Positions 1-5,047 of a DNA stretch of 5,047 nt are shown piece by piece. The stretch covers positions 19,703-24,749 of the forward strand of contig DCGJ01000072.1 in assembly GCA_002315495.1 (NCBI GenBank). Direction: 5' to 3'. The first letter of the stretch is position 1. Every line of letters begins with the position of its first letter. This DNA comes from Lachnoclostridium sp. UBA1781. GTDB taxonomy: Bacteria > Bacillota > Clostridia > Lachnospirales > Lachnospiraceae. The notes under the pieces were generated by a model. It saw only the letters and a program-made list of their open reading frames with translations. It made no database searches and was not told the origin of the DNA. Position numbers and translations under genes: made by a program.

Positions 1-818
1 TTGCTATGAATATGTATTCCCACGGTGTAGATCCAAAGCTGGACTTCTCCGATATGCCGAGAATCTGCGAGGTTTACGAGCGTTGCACCAGAATGCACGT
101 TTACGACCGCACCCCTTATGCCGGTTCTCTTGTGTTTGCCGCATTTTCCGGTTCTCACCAGGATGCCATTGCCAAGGGTATGACCTTCTATCGCCAGAAC
201 AACCAGCATCAGTGGAACTGCCCATACATTCCGATTGATCCAACGGACATTGGTCGTACTTATGATGCAGACGTAATCCGTATCAATTCCCAGAGCGGAA
301 AGGGCGGAATCGGATTCCTTTTGGAACAGAACTATGGTTATAATCCACCGCCAAAGATGCGCGAGGCCTTGGGCTATGCGGTAAAGGATGTGTCCGACCG
401 TACTCATGCCGAGCTTTCCGTCCGGGAAGTTCTTGAAGTATTCGAAACCACCTACCTGAATATAAATACGCCTTTCGATGTGAGCGAGGCGCATTTTGTT
501 CAAAAGGCAGAAGGAATCAAACAGGCCACCATTTCTTTCTCCAATCAGGGCCGACATACTACTTCCGAAGCAGATGGTAATGGCCGTCTGGATGCGGTTG
601 CAAATGCGATTCGTCAGAAGACCGGCATAAAGTTTGTGCTGGAGCACTACAGCGAGCATTCTCTGGACCAGAAGGGTTCCGGCTCCGTTGCCTGCTCCTA
701 TGTTGGTCTTTCCTGGGAAGATGGCCGGAAGAGCTGGGGTGCCGGCACCGATACGGATATTATTAACGCCGGTATTAAGGCTCTCGTAAGCGCAATCAAC
801 AACCATTTCGCAAAATAG
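1..818 (+). CDS. leuA: 2-isopropylmalate synthase, long (type 2) form, 5'-truncated by the window edge
   Basis: Catalyses the first committed step of leucine synthesis, the condensation of 2-ketoisovalerate with acetyl-CoA, in the cytoplasm. The reading frame is open from base 3 and the window cuts off the N-terminal half, so the first internal Met (base 6) is not the start. About 271 residues remain of an enzyme usually near 550-600. Counting from that Met, residues 1-58 carry the end of the TIM barrel and the linker, with NMYSHGVDP, RTPYAGSLVF and FSGSHQDAI; the His of SGSHQDAI is a conserved linker active-site residue in this family. GKGGIGFLLEQ lies at 99-109. Residues from about 160 to 270 form the C-terminal leucine-sensing LeuA dimer domain, with GNGRLDA (191-197) and WGAGTDTDI (244-252) near its end, so leucine feedback inhibition is expected. 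The Pro usually found in GNGP(L/I)DA is Arg here. The TAG stop is 16 nt before leuB, implying one operon. The family call is very secure. Confidence 0.96.
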   Translation, partial: AMNMYSHGVDPKLDFSDMPRICEVYERCTRMHVYDRTPYAGSLVFAAFSGSHQDAIAKGMTFYRQNNQHQWNCPYIPIDPTDIGRTYDADVIRINSQSGKGGIGFLLEQNYGYNPPPKMREALGYAVKDVSDRTHAELSVREVLEVFETTYLNINTPFDVSEAHFVQKAEGIKQATISFSNQGRHTTSEADGNGRLDAVANAIRQKTGIKFVLEHYSEHSLDQKGSGSVACSYVGLSWEDGRKSWGAGTDTDIINAGIKALVSAINNHFAK

Positions 819-834
819 AAAGGATTCAATCATT

Positions 835-1908
835 ATGGAAAAGAATATCGGCGTTATCTGGGGCGACTGCTCCAGCCCGGAAATCGTTACCGAAGCCATT
901 AAAGTACTGGATAAAATCGCAGAAAAATACGGCCACAAGTGGAACTACACCAACATTGCCATGGGTGGTGAGGCCGTAGACAAATACAACGACCCTCTTC
1001 CTCAGCATGAGCTGGACAAGGCTCTTGCCCAGGATTCCGTGCTCCTCGGTGCCATTGGCGGACCGAAGTGGGAAGGTCTTCCGGGACCGTCCCGGCCGGA
1101 AAAGGGACTGCTCCGTCTCCGCGCAGGCATGGGACTTTACTCCAACAACCGTCCTGCAAAGATCTGGCCGCAGCTTGCAGCCGCTTCTCCTCTGAAGAAA
1201 GAGATCGTGGATAAAGGCATCGATTTCATCATCGTACGCGAGTTGATCGGCGGCGCTTACTTCGGAAAGCACGAAACCGTTACCCTGGAAAATGGCGAAA
1301 AGCAGGCCATCGACTACATGCCGTATTCCGAGCATGAAATCGAGCGAATCGGTCGCATCGGTTTCGAAACCGCGATGAAGAGAAATAAGAAACTGACCTG
1401 TGTTGATAAGGCAAATGTTCTTGATACCAGCCGTCTCTGGCGTGAAGTAATGCACCGTCTCCAGAAGGAATATCCGGAGGTTGCGTACTCTGAAATGTTC
1501 GTTGACAACTGCGCAATGCAGATTTGTAAGAATCCGGCCCAGTTCGACGTCATCGTTACCGAGAATCTGTTTGGTGACATTCTTTCCGATGAAGCATCCG
1601 AAATCACCGGTTCCATCGGCATGATTCCTTCCTCCTCTCTCGGTGATACCACCAACGGCCTTTATGAGCCGATTCACGGCTCCGCACCGGACATTATGGG
1701 TCAGGATAAGATTAACCCGATTGCTTGTATCCTTTCCGTTGCCATGATGCTTCGCTTCAGTTTCAACCTTTCCGCAGAAGCCGATGCTATCGAAAATGCG
1801 GTTAACACCGTTCTCAACAAGGGGCTCCGCACCGCAGACATGATGTCCGACGGCTGCACACTGGTTGGTACCAAGGCCATGGGTGATGCCATCGTTTCCG
1901 AACTGTAA
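835..1908 (+). CDS. leuB: 3-isopropylmalate dehydrogenase
   Basis: NAD-dependent oxidative decarboxylation of 3-isopropylmalate to 2-ketoisocaproate, the third step of leucine synthesis; a cytoplasmic dimer. The 357 residues match the usual full length. The start ATG follows AAAGGA (819-824) with a 10-nt gap. Family residues visible by comparison with the Thermus enzyme: substrate Args R96 and R106 (in RLRAGMGLYSNNRPAK), R135 and Y142 (VRELIGGAYFG), K192 (VDKANVL), and metal ligands D224, D248 and D252 (FVDNCAMQI, ENLFGDILSDEAS). The NAD-binding segment HGSAPDIMGQDKINP is at 281-295. The oddity is the N-terminal loop, normally GDGIGPE, which reads GDCSSPE at residues 10-16. Everything else needed for catalysis looks intact, so I infer an active enzyme, possibly with altered NAD contacts. 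Related decarboxylating dehydrogenases (isocitrate, tartrate, homoisocitrate) are alternatives, but the R-x9-R spacing, the length and the leuA neighbour favour leuB. A probable terminator follows. Confidence 0.95.
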   Translation: MEKNIGVIWGDCSSPEIVTEAIKVLDKIAEKYGHKWNYTNIAMGGEAVDKYNDPLPQHELDKALAQDSVLLGAIGGPKWEGLPGPSRPEKGLLRLRAGMGLYSNNRPAKIWPQLAAASPLKKEIVDKGIDFIIVRELIGGAYFGKHETVTLENGEKQAIDYMPYSEHEIERIGRIGFETAMKRNKKLTCVDKANVLDTSRLWREVMHRLQKEYPEVAYSEMFVDNCAMQICKNPAQFDVIVTENLFGDILSDEASEITGSIGMIPSSSLGDTTNGLYEPIHGSAPDIMGQDKINPIACILSVAMMLRFSFNLSAEADAIENAVNTVLNKGLRTADMMSDGCTLVGTKAMGDAIVSEL

Positions 1909-1914
1909 ACCCAG

Positions 1915-1970
1915 TCTGCAGGGATGTTATGCTTCCAAAAAATGAAGTCCCGGCAGAACTCCTTTTCCTT
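1915..1970 (+). terminator. probable rho-independent terminator of the leuAB operon
   Basis: Begins 7 nt after the leuB stop. TCTGC (1915-1919) pairs with GCAGA (1953-1957). After an A/G mismatch, GGGA (1921-1924) pairs with TCCC (1948-1951). A 7-nt bulge follows on the 5' side, then CTTC (1932-1935) pairs with GAAG (1944-1947) around an A-rich 8-nt loop. The tail at 1959-1970 is pyrimidine-rich (CTCCTTTTCCTT) rather than a clean U run, so the terminator is imperfect and readthrough into ilvB is possible. Its position just before a separate promoter supports the call. Confidence 0.5.
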
Positions 1971-2002
1971 AGAAGAATAAGGCTTTGACCGCAAATGCTC
2001 GG

Positions 2003-2031
2003 TTGACAAGTCTACCTAATTATGATATAAA
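2003..2031 (+). promoter_or_regulatory. sigma-A type promoter for the ilvB operon, extended -10
   Basis: A consensus -35 TTGACA (2003-2008), a 17-nt spacer and a -10 TATAAA (2026-2031, five of six matches), with a TGA (2023-2025) giving the extended -10 TG motif. It lies in the AT-rich centre of the leuB-ilvB gap. Transcription is predicted to start near 2037-2040, leaving an untranslated leader of about 105 nt before ilvB. This is inferred from the match to consensus only. Confidence 0.78.
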
Positions 2032-2056
2032 ATTTGAATAAATGCAGCAATAAGCT

Positions 2057-2089
2057 ATGGGCATACTTTCGTCTCTTAATCAGGCTTAA
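2057..2089 (+). CDS. possible 10-residue leader peptide MGILSSLNQA upstream of ilvB
   Basis: A short frame, ATG 2057 to TAA 2087, starts about 20 nt into the predicted ilvB transcript. It encodes MGILSSLNQA, with an adjacent Ile-Leu pair and a second Leu, products of the pathway it precedes. Its Leu codon at 2066-2068 lies inside the 5' arm of the hairpin described for this leader, the arrangement expected if ribosome stalling governed that hairpin. Against it: there is no convincing Shine-Dalgarno, three Ile/Leu codons in ten are not a strong enrichment, and a second trivial ATG (2042, three codons) lies nearby. Treat as a hypothesis. Confidence 0.25.
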   Translation: MGILSSLNQA

Positions 2090-2110
2090 CGAAAGGAACG
2101 AAAGTGTTTT
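2063..2110 (+). promoter_or_regulatory. attenuator-like hairpin with alternative pairings in the ilvB leader
   Basis: ACTTTCGT (2065-2072) is the exact complement of ACGAAAGT (2098-2105), an 8-bp stem extendable by a G-U and an A-U pair and followed directly by TTTT (2107-2110). The same 5' arm can instead pair over 7 bp with ACGAAAG at 2089-2095, because AACGAAAG occurs twice (2088-2095 and 2097-2104). Separately, TGGGC (2058-2062) can pair with GCCCA (2118-2122). The stem is AU-rich, its loop is 25 nt and the U run is short, so it would be a weak terminator at best. No T-box sequence is present. The alternative pairings are seen directly; any regulatory role is inference. Confidence 0.35.
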
Positions 2111-2131
2111 ATGAAAGGCCCAGAAAGTAAC

Positions 2132-2136
2132 GGAGG
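2132..2136 (+). promoter_or_regulatory. ribosome binding site that sets the ilvB start
   Basis: GGAGG, with an 8-nt gap to the ATG at 2145, is a strong Shine-Dalgarno. It favours that start over the in-frame ATG at 2169 (residue 9), which has only a weak AAAAAGG upstream. Many family members start close to the second Met (MNGARIL), so the first eight residues are an optional extension. Confidence 0.8.
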
Positions 2137-2144
2137 ATTTACCA

Positions 2145-3857
2145 ATGACAGAGAAAAAAGGCGAAATCATGAACGGCGCCCGCATTCTGATCGAGACACT
2201 TATCGAGCAGGGTGTTACCGACATTTTCGGTTATCCGGGCGGTCAGGTTATCAACATCTACGACGAGCTGTACAAGTGCAGCGATCGCATCAATCATGTG
2301 CTTACCGCGCATGAACAGGGTGCATCCCATGCAGCTGACGGCTACGCTCGAGTCACGGGTAAAGTCGGCGTGTGCCTCGCTACCTCCGGTCCAGGCGCAA
2401 CCAACCTCGTGACGGGTATTGCTACCGCAATGCTTGACTCGGTTCCGTTGGTTGCCATTACGGGTAATGTTCCGAATTCCTTAATCGGACGCGACTCCTT
2501 CCAGGAATTGAATATTACCGGTGTCACCCTTCCGATTACGAAGCATAACTACTTCGTATCCCGTGTAGAGGATCTCGCAGACACCATCCGTGAAGCATTC
2601 CAGATTGCAAAGTCCGGTCGTCCGGGACCTGTCCTTATCGATATTCCGAAGGATGTTCAGACCGCACTTTATGAATATGTTCCGATGCCTGAGGTTGAGG
2701 CAGAGGAAACTCCGGATGCACCGGAGGATTTGATTGATCAGGCCGTCGAGCTCATCAACTCCTGTAAGCGCCCGTACATTTACATCGGTGGCGGCGCTGC
2801 CGGCTGCAGCCTGACCAAGGATTTGATGAAGTTTGCCGAGAAGATTGACGCATTTATCGGAACCTCGTTTATGGGACTTTCCGTTATGCCGAACTCCTAT
2901 GACCGTTTCCTTGGCATGGAGGGTATGCACGGACATTATGCTTCTACCATGGCGAATAAAGATGCAGACCTGATTTTGGCTGTGGGCGTTCGTTTCAGCG
3001 ACCGTGCGACCGGTAAGACCAGCAAGTACTGTAAGGGTGCAAAGATCATTCAGCTCGACCCGGATATTTCCGAGATTGGAAAGAACGTTCCGGTCGATAT
3101 CGGATTGATTGGGAACATCTACACTTCCTTCCTTAAGATTGCGGAGCGCGTAAGCGAAGCCTCCCATCCGGAATGGAACAAGTATGTTCACGAGCTTGTG
3201 GAGACCGAGAAGAAGATTTTTGCTGAGGAAGAAGCAAAGCATGTAGATACGATTATGCCGAAGAAGCTCTTTGACATCATCAATGAAATTAAGGACAAGA
3301 ATACCATCGTTTGTACCGACGTTGGACAGCATCAGATGTGGGCTGCTCAGTACACCGACTTTGAAGCCGCAAGAAGATTTGCTTCCTCCGGTGGTCTCGG
3401 AACGATGGGCTACGGTCTCGGCGCTGCGATTGGTGCTTACACCGCCACGAAGGATCGCACCATTTTGATTACCGGTGACGGCTCCTTTGGTATGAATCTG
3501 AATGAGCTCGCAACCGCAGTAACCTACAATGTTCCGGTTGTTATCGTTCTGTTGAATAACGGTGTACTCGGTATGGTTCGTCAGTGGCAGACCTTGTTCT
3601 TTAACCAGCATTACTCCAACACCATCCTGGAGCGTAAGACGGATTTCGTAAAGCTCGCAGAAGCGTTCGGCGCACGCGGTGTTCGCGTAAGTAACCTTGA
3701 TGAATTCCGTGCCGCATTTAGCGAGGCAATGGAGAAGCAGGACGGACCGGTTGTCATCGAAACCATCATCGACATTGACGAGATGGTACTTCCGATGCTT
3801 CCTCCGGGCGGTGCAATTGACGATATTATCACAGCAAAGGAGCAGGTATTGAAATAA
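2145..3857 (+). CDS. ilvB: acetolactate synthase (acetohydroxyacid synthase), catalytic large subunit
   Basis: Thiamine-diphosphate enzyme joining two pyruvates to 2-acetolactate, or pyruvate and 2-ketobutyrate to 2-aceto-2-hydroxybutyrate; the entry step to valine, leucine and isoleucine. At 570 residues it is a normal full length. Three domains are visible. The N-terminal pyrimidine-binding domain (about 9-175) has FGYPGGQVINIYD and the catalytic Glu E57 in HEQGA, then SGPGATNLVTGI and DSFQE. The central domain (about 190-330) has GVRFSDRATG (281-290), the FAD-associated motif of anabolic AHAS that argues against catabolic AlsS. The C-terminal domain carries the ThDP/Mg motif, starting GDGSFGMN (444-451) and ending at NN (471-472), and then MVRQWQ with the conserved Trp W481. 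The stop overlaps the ilvN start by one base, so the two subunits are likely translationally coupled. Transcription probably starts at the promoter at 2003-2031. No missing key residue was seen. Confidence 0.97.
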   Translation: MTEKKGEIMNGARILIETLIEQGVTDIFGYPGGQVINIYDELYKCSDRINHVLTAHEQGASHAADGYARVTGKVGVCLATSGPGATNLVTGIATAMLDSVPLVAITGNVPNSLIGRDSFQELNITGVTLPITKHNYFVSRVEDLADTIREAFQIAKSGRPGPVLIDIPKDVQTALYEYVPMPEVEAEETPDAPEDLIDQAVELINSCKRPYIYIGGGAAGCSLTKDLMKFAEKIDAFIGTSFMGLSVMPNSYDRFLGMEGMHGHYASTMANKDADLILAVGVRFSDRATGKTSKYCKGAKIIQLDPDISEIGKNVPVDIGLIGNIYTSFLKIAERVSEASHPEWNKYVHELVETEKKIFAEEEAKHVDTIMPKKLFDIINEIKDKNTIVCTDVGQHQMWAAQYTDFEAARRFASSGGLGTMGYGLGAAIGAYTATKDRTILITGDGSFGMNLNELATAVTYNVPVVIVLLNNGVLGMVRQWQTLFFNQHYSNTILERKTDFVKLAEAFGARGVRVSNLDEFRAAFSEAMEKQDGPVVIETIIDIDEMVLPMLPPGGAIDDIITAKEQVLK

Positions 3858-4342
3858 TGAGAAAAGTAATCGCAGTTTATGTAGAAAACAAATACGGTGT
3901 CCTGACTCGTGTTTCCGGTCTCATTATGCGTCGTGGTTTCAACATTGATTCCCTTACCGTGGGCGAGACAGAGGACCCGAACTACTCCCGTATCACCATT
4001 ACGATGGATGGCGATGAGTATCTCATGCATCAGGTGATTAACCAGCTTTACAAGCTTCACAATGTAAAGAAGGTAAAGCAGCTCGATAATTCCAATTCCG
4101 TAGAGCGCGAGCTAATGCTTGTTAAGGTGAAGAACACGAAGGAGAATCGTGCTGAGGTTATCTCCGCAACGGAGATTTTCCGTGCGAAGGTCATTGACTA
4201 CACGCCGGAAGCGCTTACCGTCGAGGTGACCGGACCTACCGCGAAGATTAACGCATTTATCGACGTTATGAAGCCGCTCGGCATTGTTGAGATGTGTCGT
4301 ACCGGTGTCGTTGCTTTGGAGCGTGGCGACAGCATTTTATAA
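3857..4342 (+). CDS. ilvN: acetolactate synthase, regulatory small subunit
   Basis: Binds IlvB, raises its activity and confers feedback inhibition by valine. The 161 residues match the IlvH/IlvN long form (E. coli IlvH has 163). The N-terminal ACT domain (about 3-76) starts KVIAVYVENKYGVLTRVSGL. N11, G14 and N29, whose counterparts in E. coli IlvH are needed for valine sensitivity, are all kept, so valine inhibition is expected. The C-terminal domain (about 84-161) has the typical ERELMLVKV, TEIFRAKVID and TGVVALERGD segments. The ATG overlaps the ilvB stop in TAATG; AAAGGAG (3836-3842) lies 14 nt upstream and a weaker AGG (3844-3846) lies closer, so initiation probably depends on coupling to ilvB. 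The end of the gene forms one arm of an inverted repeat. The symbol ilvH would be equally valid. Confidence 0.96.
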   Translation: MRKVIAVYVENKYGVLTRVSGLIMRRGFNIDSLTVGETEDPNYSRITITMDGDEYLMHQVINQLYKLHNVKKVKQLDNSNSVERELMLVKVKNTKENRAEVISATEIFRAKVIDYTPEALTVEVTGPTAKINAFIDVMKPLGIVEMCRTGVVALERGDSIL

Positions 4343-4352
4343 GCAAAATGCT
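4331..4352 (+). repeat. perfect 8-bp inverted repeat spanning the ilvN stop codon
   Basis: AGCATTTT (4331-4338) and AAAATGCT (4345-4352) pair perfectly around a 6-nt loop that contains most of the TAA stop. The downstream tail (CCTCTATTC) is not U-rich, so this is not a standard terminator. A smaller hairpin, GAAC/GTTC (4373-4376 with 4382-4385), follows. A role in 3'-end protection or partial termination between ilvN and ilvC is possible but unproven; an AT-rich stem of this size can arise by chance. Confidence 0.5.
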
Positions 4353-4369
4353 CCTCTATTCAAGATACT

Positions 4370-4399
4370 TTGGAACTTAACGTTCTCAAAATATATATA
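4370..4399 (+). promoter_or_regulatory. weak candidate internal promoter for ilvC
   Basis: TTGGAA (4370-4375) resembles a -35, and TATATA at 4392-4397 (16-nt spacer) or 4394-4399 (18-nt spacer) resembles a -10. A start near 4404-4407 would give a short leader that still includes the ilvC ribosome binding site. The 89-nt gap is unusually long for this compact operon, and ilvC codon use suggests higher expression, but each box has only four of six consensus matches and the tract is simply AT-rich. Confidence 0.25.
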
Positions 4400-4414
4400 C
4401 AACACTTATAACTT

Positions 4415-4421
4415 AAAGGAG
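4415..4421 (+). promoter_or_regulatory. ribosome binding site of ilvC
   Basis: AAAGGAG with a 10-nt gap to the ATG at 4432. It fixes the ilvC start, since the upstream spacer has no other in-frame start with a comparable site. The encoded N-terminus (MQRIFYQQDCNLAKLDGKTV) begins where class I reductoisomerases normally begin. Confidence 0.75.
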
Positions 4422-4431
4422 AAAAATAGTT

Positions 4432-5047
4432 ATGCAGAGAATTTTCTATCAGCAGGATTGTAATCTTGCAAAGCTTGACGGCAAGACCGTTGCTATTATC
4501 GGTTATGGTTCTCAGGGCCATGCACATGCACTGAACCTTAAGGATTCCGGCGTTAACGTAATCGTTGGTCTTTACAAGGGTTCTAAGAGCTGGGCAAAGG
4601 CTGAGTCTCAGGGTCTTACCGTATACACCGCTGAGGAAGCAGCTGCTAAGGCTGATTTCATCATGATCCTCATCAACGATGAGAAGCAGGCTAAGCTTTA
4701 CAAAGAAAGCATTGAGCCAAACCTTACCGAAGGCAAGACTCTTGCATTTGCTCATGGTTTCAATATTCACTTTGGTTGCATCAAGCCTCCGAAGAACGTT
4801 AACGTTGTTATGATCGCTCCTAAGGGACCTGGCCACACCGTACGTTCCGAGTATCAGGTAGGCAAGGGTGTTCCTTGTCTCGTAGCTGTTGAGCAGGATG
4901 CTACCGGCGACGCTCTTGATATCGCTCTCGCTTATGCACTTGGCATCGGCGGCGCTCGTGCAGGTGTTCTTGAGACCACCTTCCGTACCGAGACCGAGAC
5001 CGACTTGTTCGGTGAGCAGGCCGTTCTTTGCGGTGGTGTTTGTGCAC
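4432..5047 (+). CDS. ilvC: ketol-acid reductoisomerase, class I, 3'-truncated by the window edge
   Basis: Isomerises and reduces acetolactate or acetohydroxybutyrate to the dihydroxy acid, the step after IlvBN, using NAD(P)H and Mg. 205 codons plus one base are present of an expected 330-340. The N-terminal Rossmann domain shows GYGSQGHAHALNLKDSG (24-40), the cofactor loop VGLYKGSKSWAKAE (45-58), FAHGFNIHFG (106-115, catalytic H108) and MIAPKGPGHTVR (127-138). The start of the knotted C-terminal domain has GIGGARAG, then TETDLFGEQ with metal ligands D191 and E195. S51 and S53 of the loop are kept, which would suit the NADPH phosphate, but the Arg usual before them is Tyr (Y48), so cofactor preference is uncertain. 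Codon use differs from its neighbours: 15 of 25 Ala codons are GCT, against 5 of 30 in leuB, and 12 of 17 Leu codons are CTT. This suggests strong expression. Class I is judged from the motif style, as the C-terminus is not visible. Confidence 0.96.
   Translation, partial: MQRIFYQQDCNLAKLDGKTVAIIGYGSQGHAHALNLKDSGVNVIVGLYKGSKSWAKAESQGLTVYTAEEAAAKADFIMILINDEKQAKLYKESIEPNLTEGKTLAFAHGFNIHFGCIKPPKNVNVVMIAPKGPGHTVRSEYQVGKGVPCLVAVEQDATGDALDIALAYALGIGGARAGVLETTFRTETETDLFGEQAVLCGGVCA

Noticed and set aside
826..1677. A 283-residue open frame on the minus strand across leuB
   Set aside because: Antisense to conserved leuB, with no recognisable protein features. It is a shadow of the sense codon pattern.
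1967..1982. CCTTA/TAAGG hairpin as a second terminator
   Set aside because: Only 5 bp, with no U run after it. It sits just before the -35 and probably has no function.
1909..2144. T-box riboswitch in front of ilvB
   Set aside because: The conserved T-box sequence and the long specifier stem are absent, and the leader after the predicted start is only about 105 nt, too short for a standard T-box.
2111..2314. An ATG at 2111 opening a 67-codon frame into ilvB
   Set aside because: Out of frame with ilvB, poor spacing from any Shine-Dalgarno, and mostly overlapping ilvB coding sequence. The GGAGG at 2132 clearly serves the ATG at 2145.
2481..3611. A 376-residue open frame on the minus strand inside ilvB
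   Set aside because: It lies wholly antisense to an unmistakable ilvB, encodes no recognisable domain, and has no supporting ribosome binding site that I could see. It is best explained by the biased codon use of ilvB.
4360..4836. A 158-residue minus-strand frame over the spacer and ilvC
   Set aside because: Overlaps conserved ilvC coding sequence and has no recognisable motif; not credible as a gene.
1..5047. Mobile element, CRISPR array, tRNA or defence-like system
   Set aside because: All coding space is taken by leuA, leuB, ilvB, ilvN and ilvC. I saw no repeat array, terminal inverted repeats, target duplications or transposase-like sequence.

Overview
This window is a branched-chain amino acid biosynthesis locus, with every gene on the + strand. 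It looks like a member of the Bacillota, class Clostridia. The evidence is the long (yeast/Mycobacterium-type) LeuA, a separate ilvB-ilvN pair followed by a class I ilvC, purine-rich Shine-Dalgarno sequences, a sigma-A type promoter, and protein sequences that read like those of gut Clostridia. Genus and family cannot be resolved from the sequence alone.

Layout. (1) 1-818: the 3' half of leuA (2-isopropylmalate synthase), cut by the window edge. (2) 835-1908: leuB (3-isopropylmalate dehydrogenase), 16 nt downstream in the same operon. (3) 1909-2144: a 236-nt intergenic region with a probable terminator for leuAB (hairpin 1915-1957 plus a pyrimidine-rich tail), a strong extended -10 promoter (2003-2031), and a roughly 105-nt untranslated leader. 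The leader holds a possible 10-codon leader peptide and competing hairpins. (4) 2145-3857: ilvB (acetolactate synthase catalytic subunit). (5) 3857-4342: ilvN (valine-sensing regulatory subunit), overlapping ilvB by one base. (6) 4343-4431: an 89-nt spacer with a perfect 8-bp inverted repeat at the ilvN stop codon and a weak candidate promoter. (7) 4432 to the window end: the 5' part of ilvC (ketol-acid reductoisomerase).

How the genes work together. IlvB and IlvN make acetolactate or acetohydroxybutyrate from pyruvate (plus 2-ketobutyrate). IlvC isomerises and reduces these. IlvD, which is not in the window, then gives the 2-keto acids of valine and isoleucine. LeuA draws off 2-ketoisovalerate and LeuB completes the leucine branch. 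LeuCD is also absent from the window and must be encoded upstream or elsewhere.

This is a core metabolic region, and I found no mobile element, CRISPR array, RNA gene or defence-like system. The points worth a second look are modest: an atypical GDGIGPE-loop sequence in LeuB, a possible attenuator leader in front of ilvB, a sharp change of codon usage at ilvC, and an Arg-to-Tyr change in the cofactor loop of IlvC.
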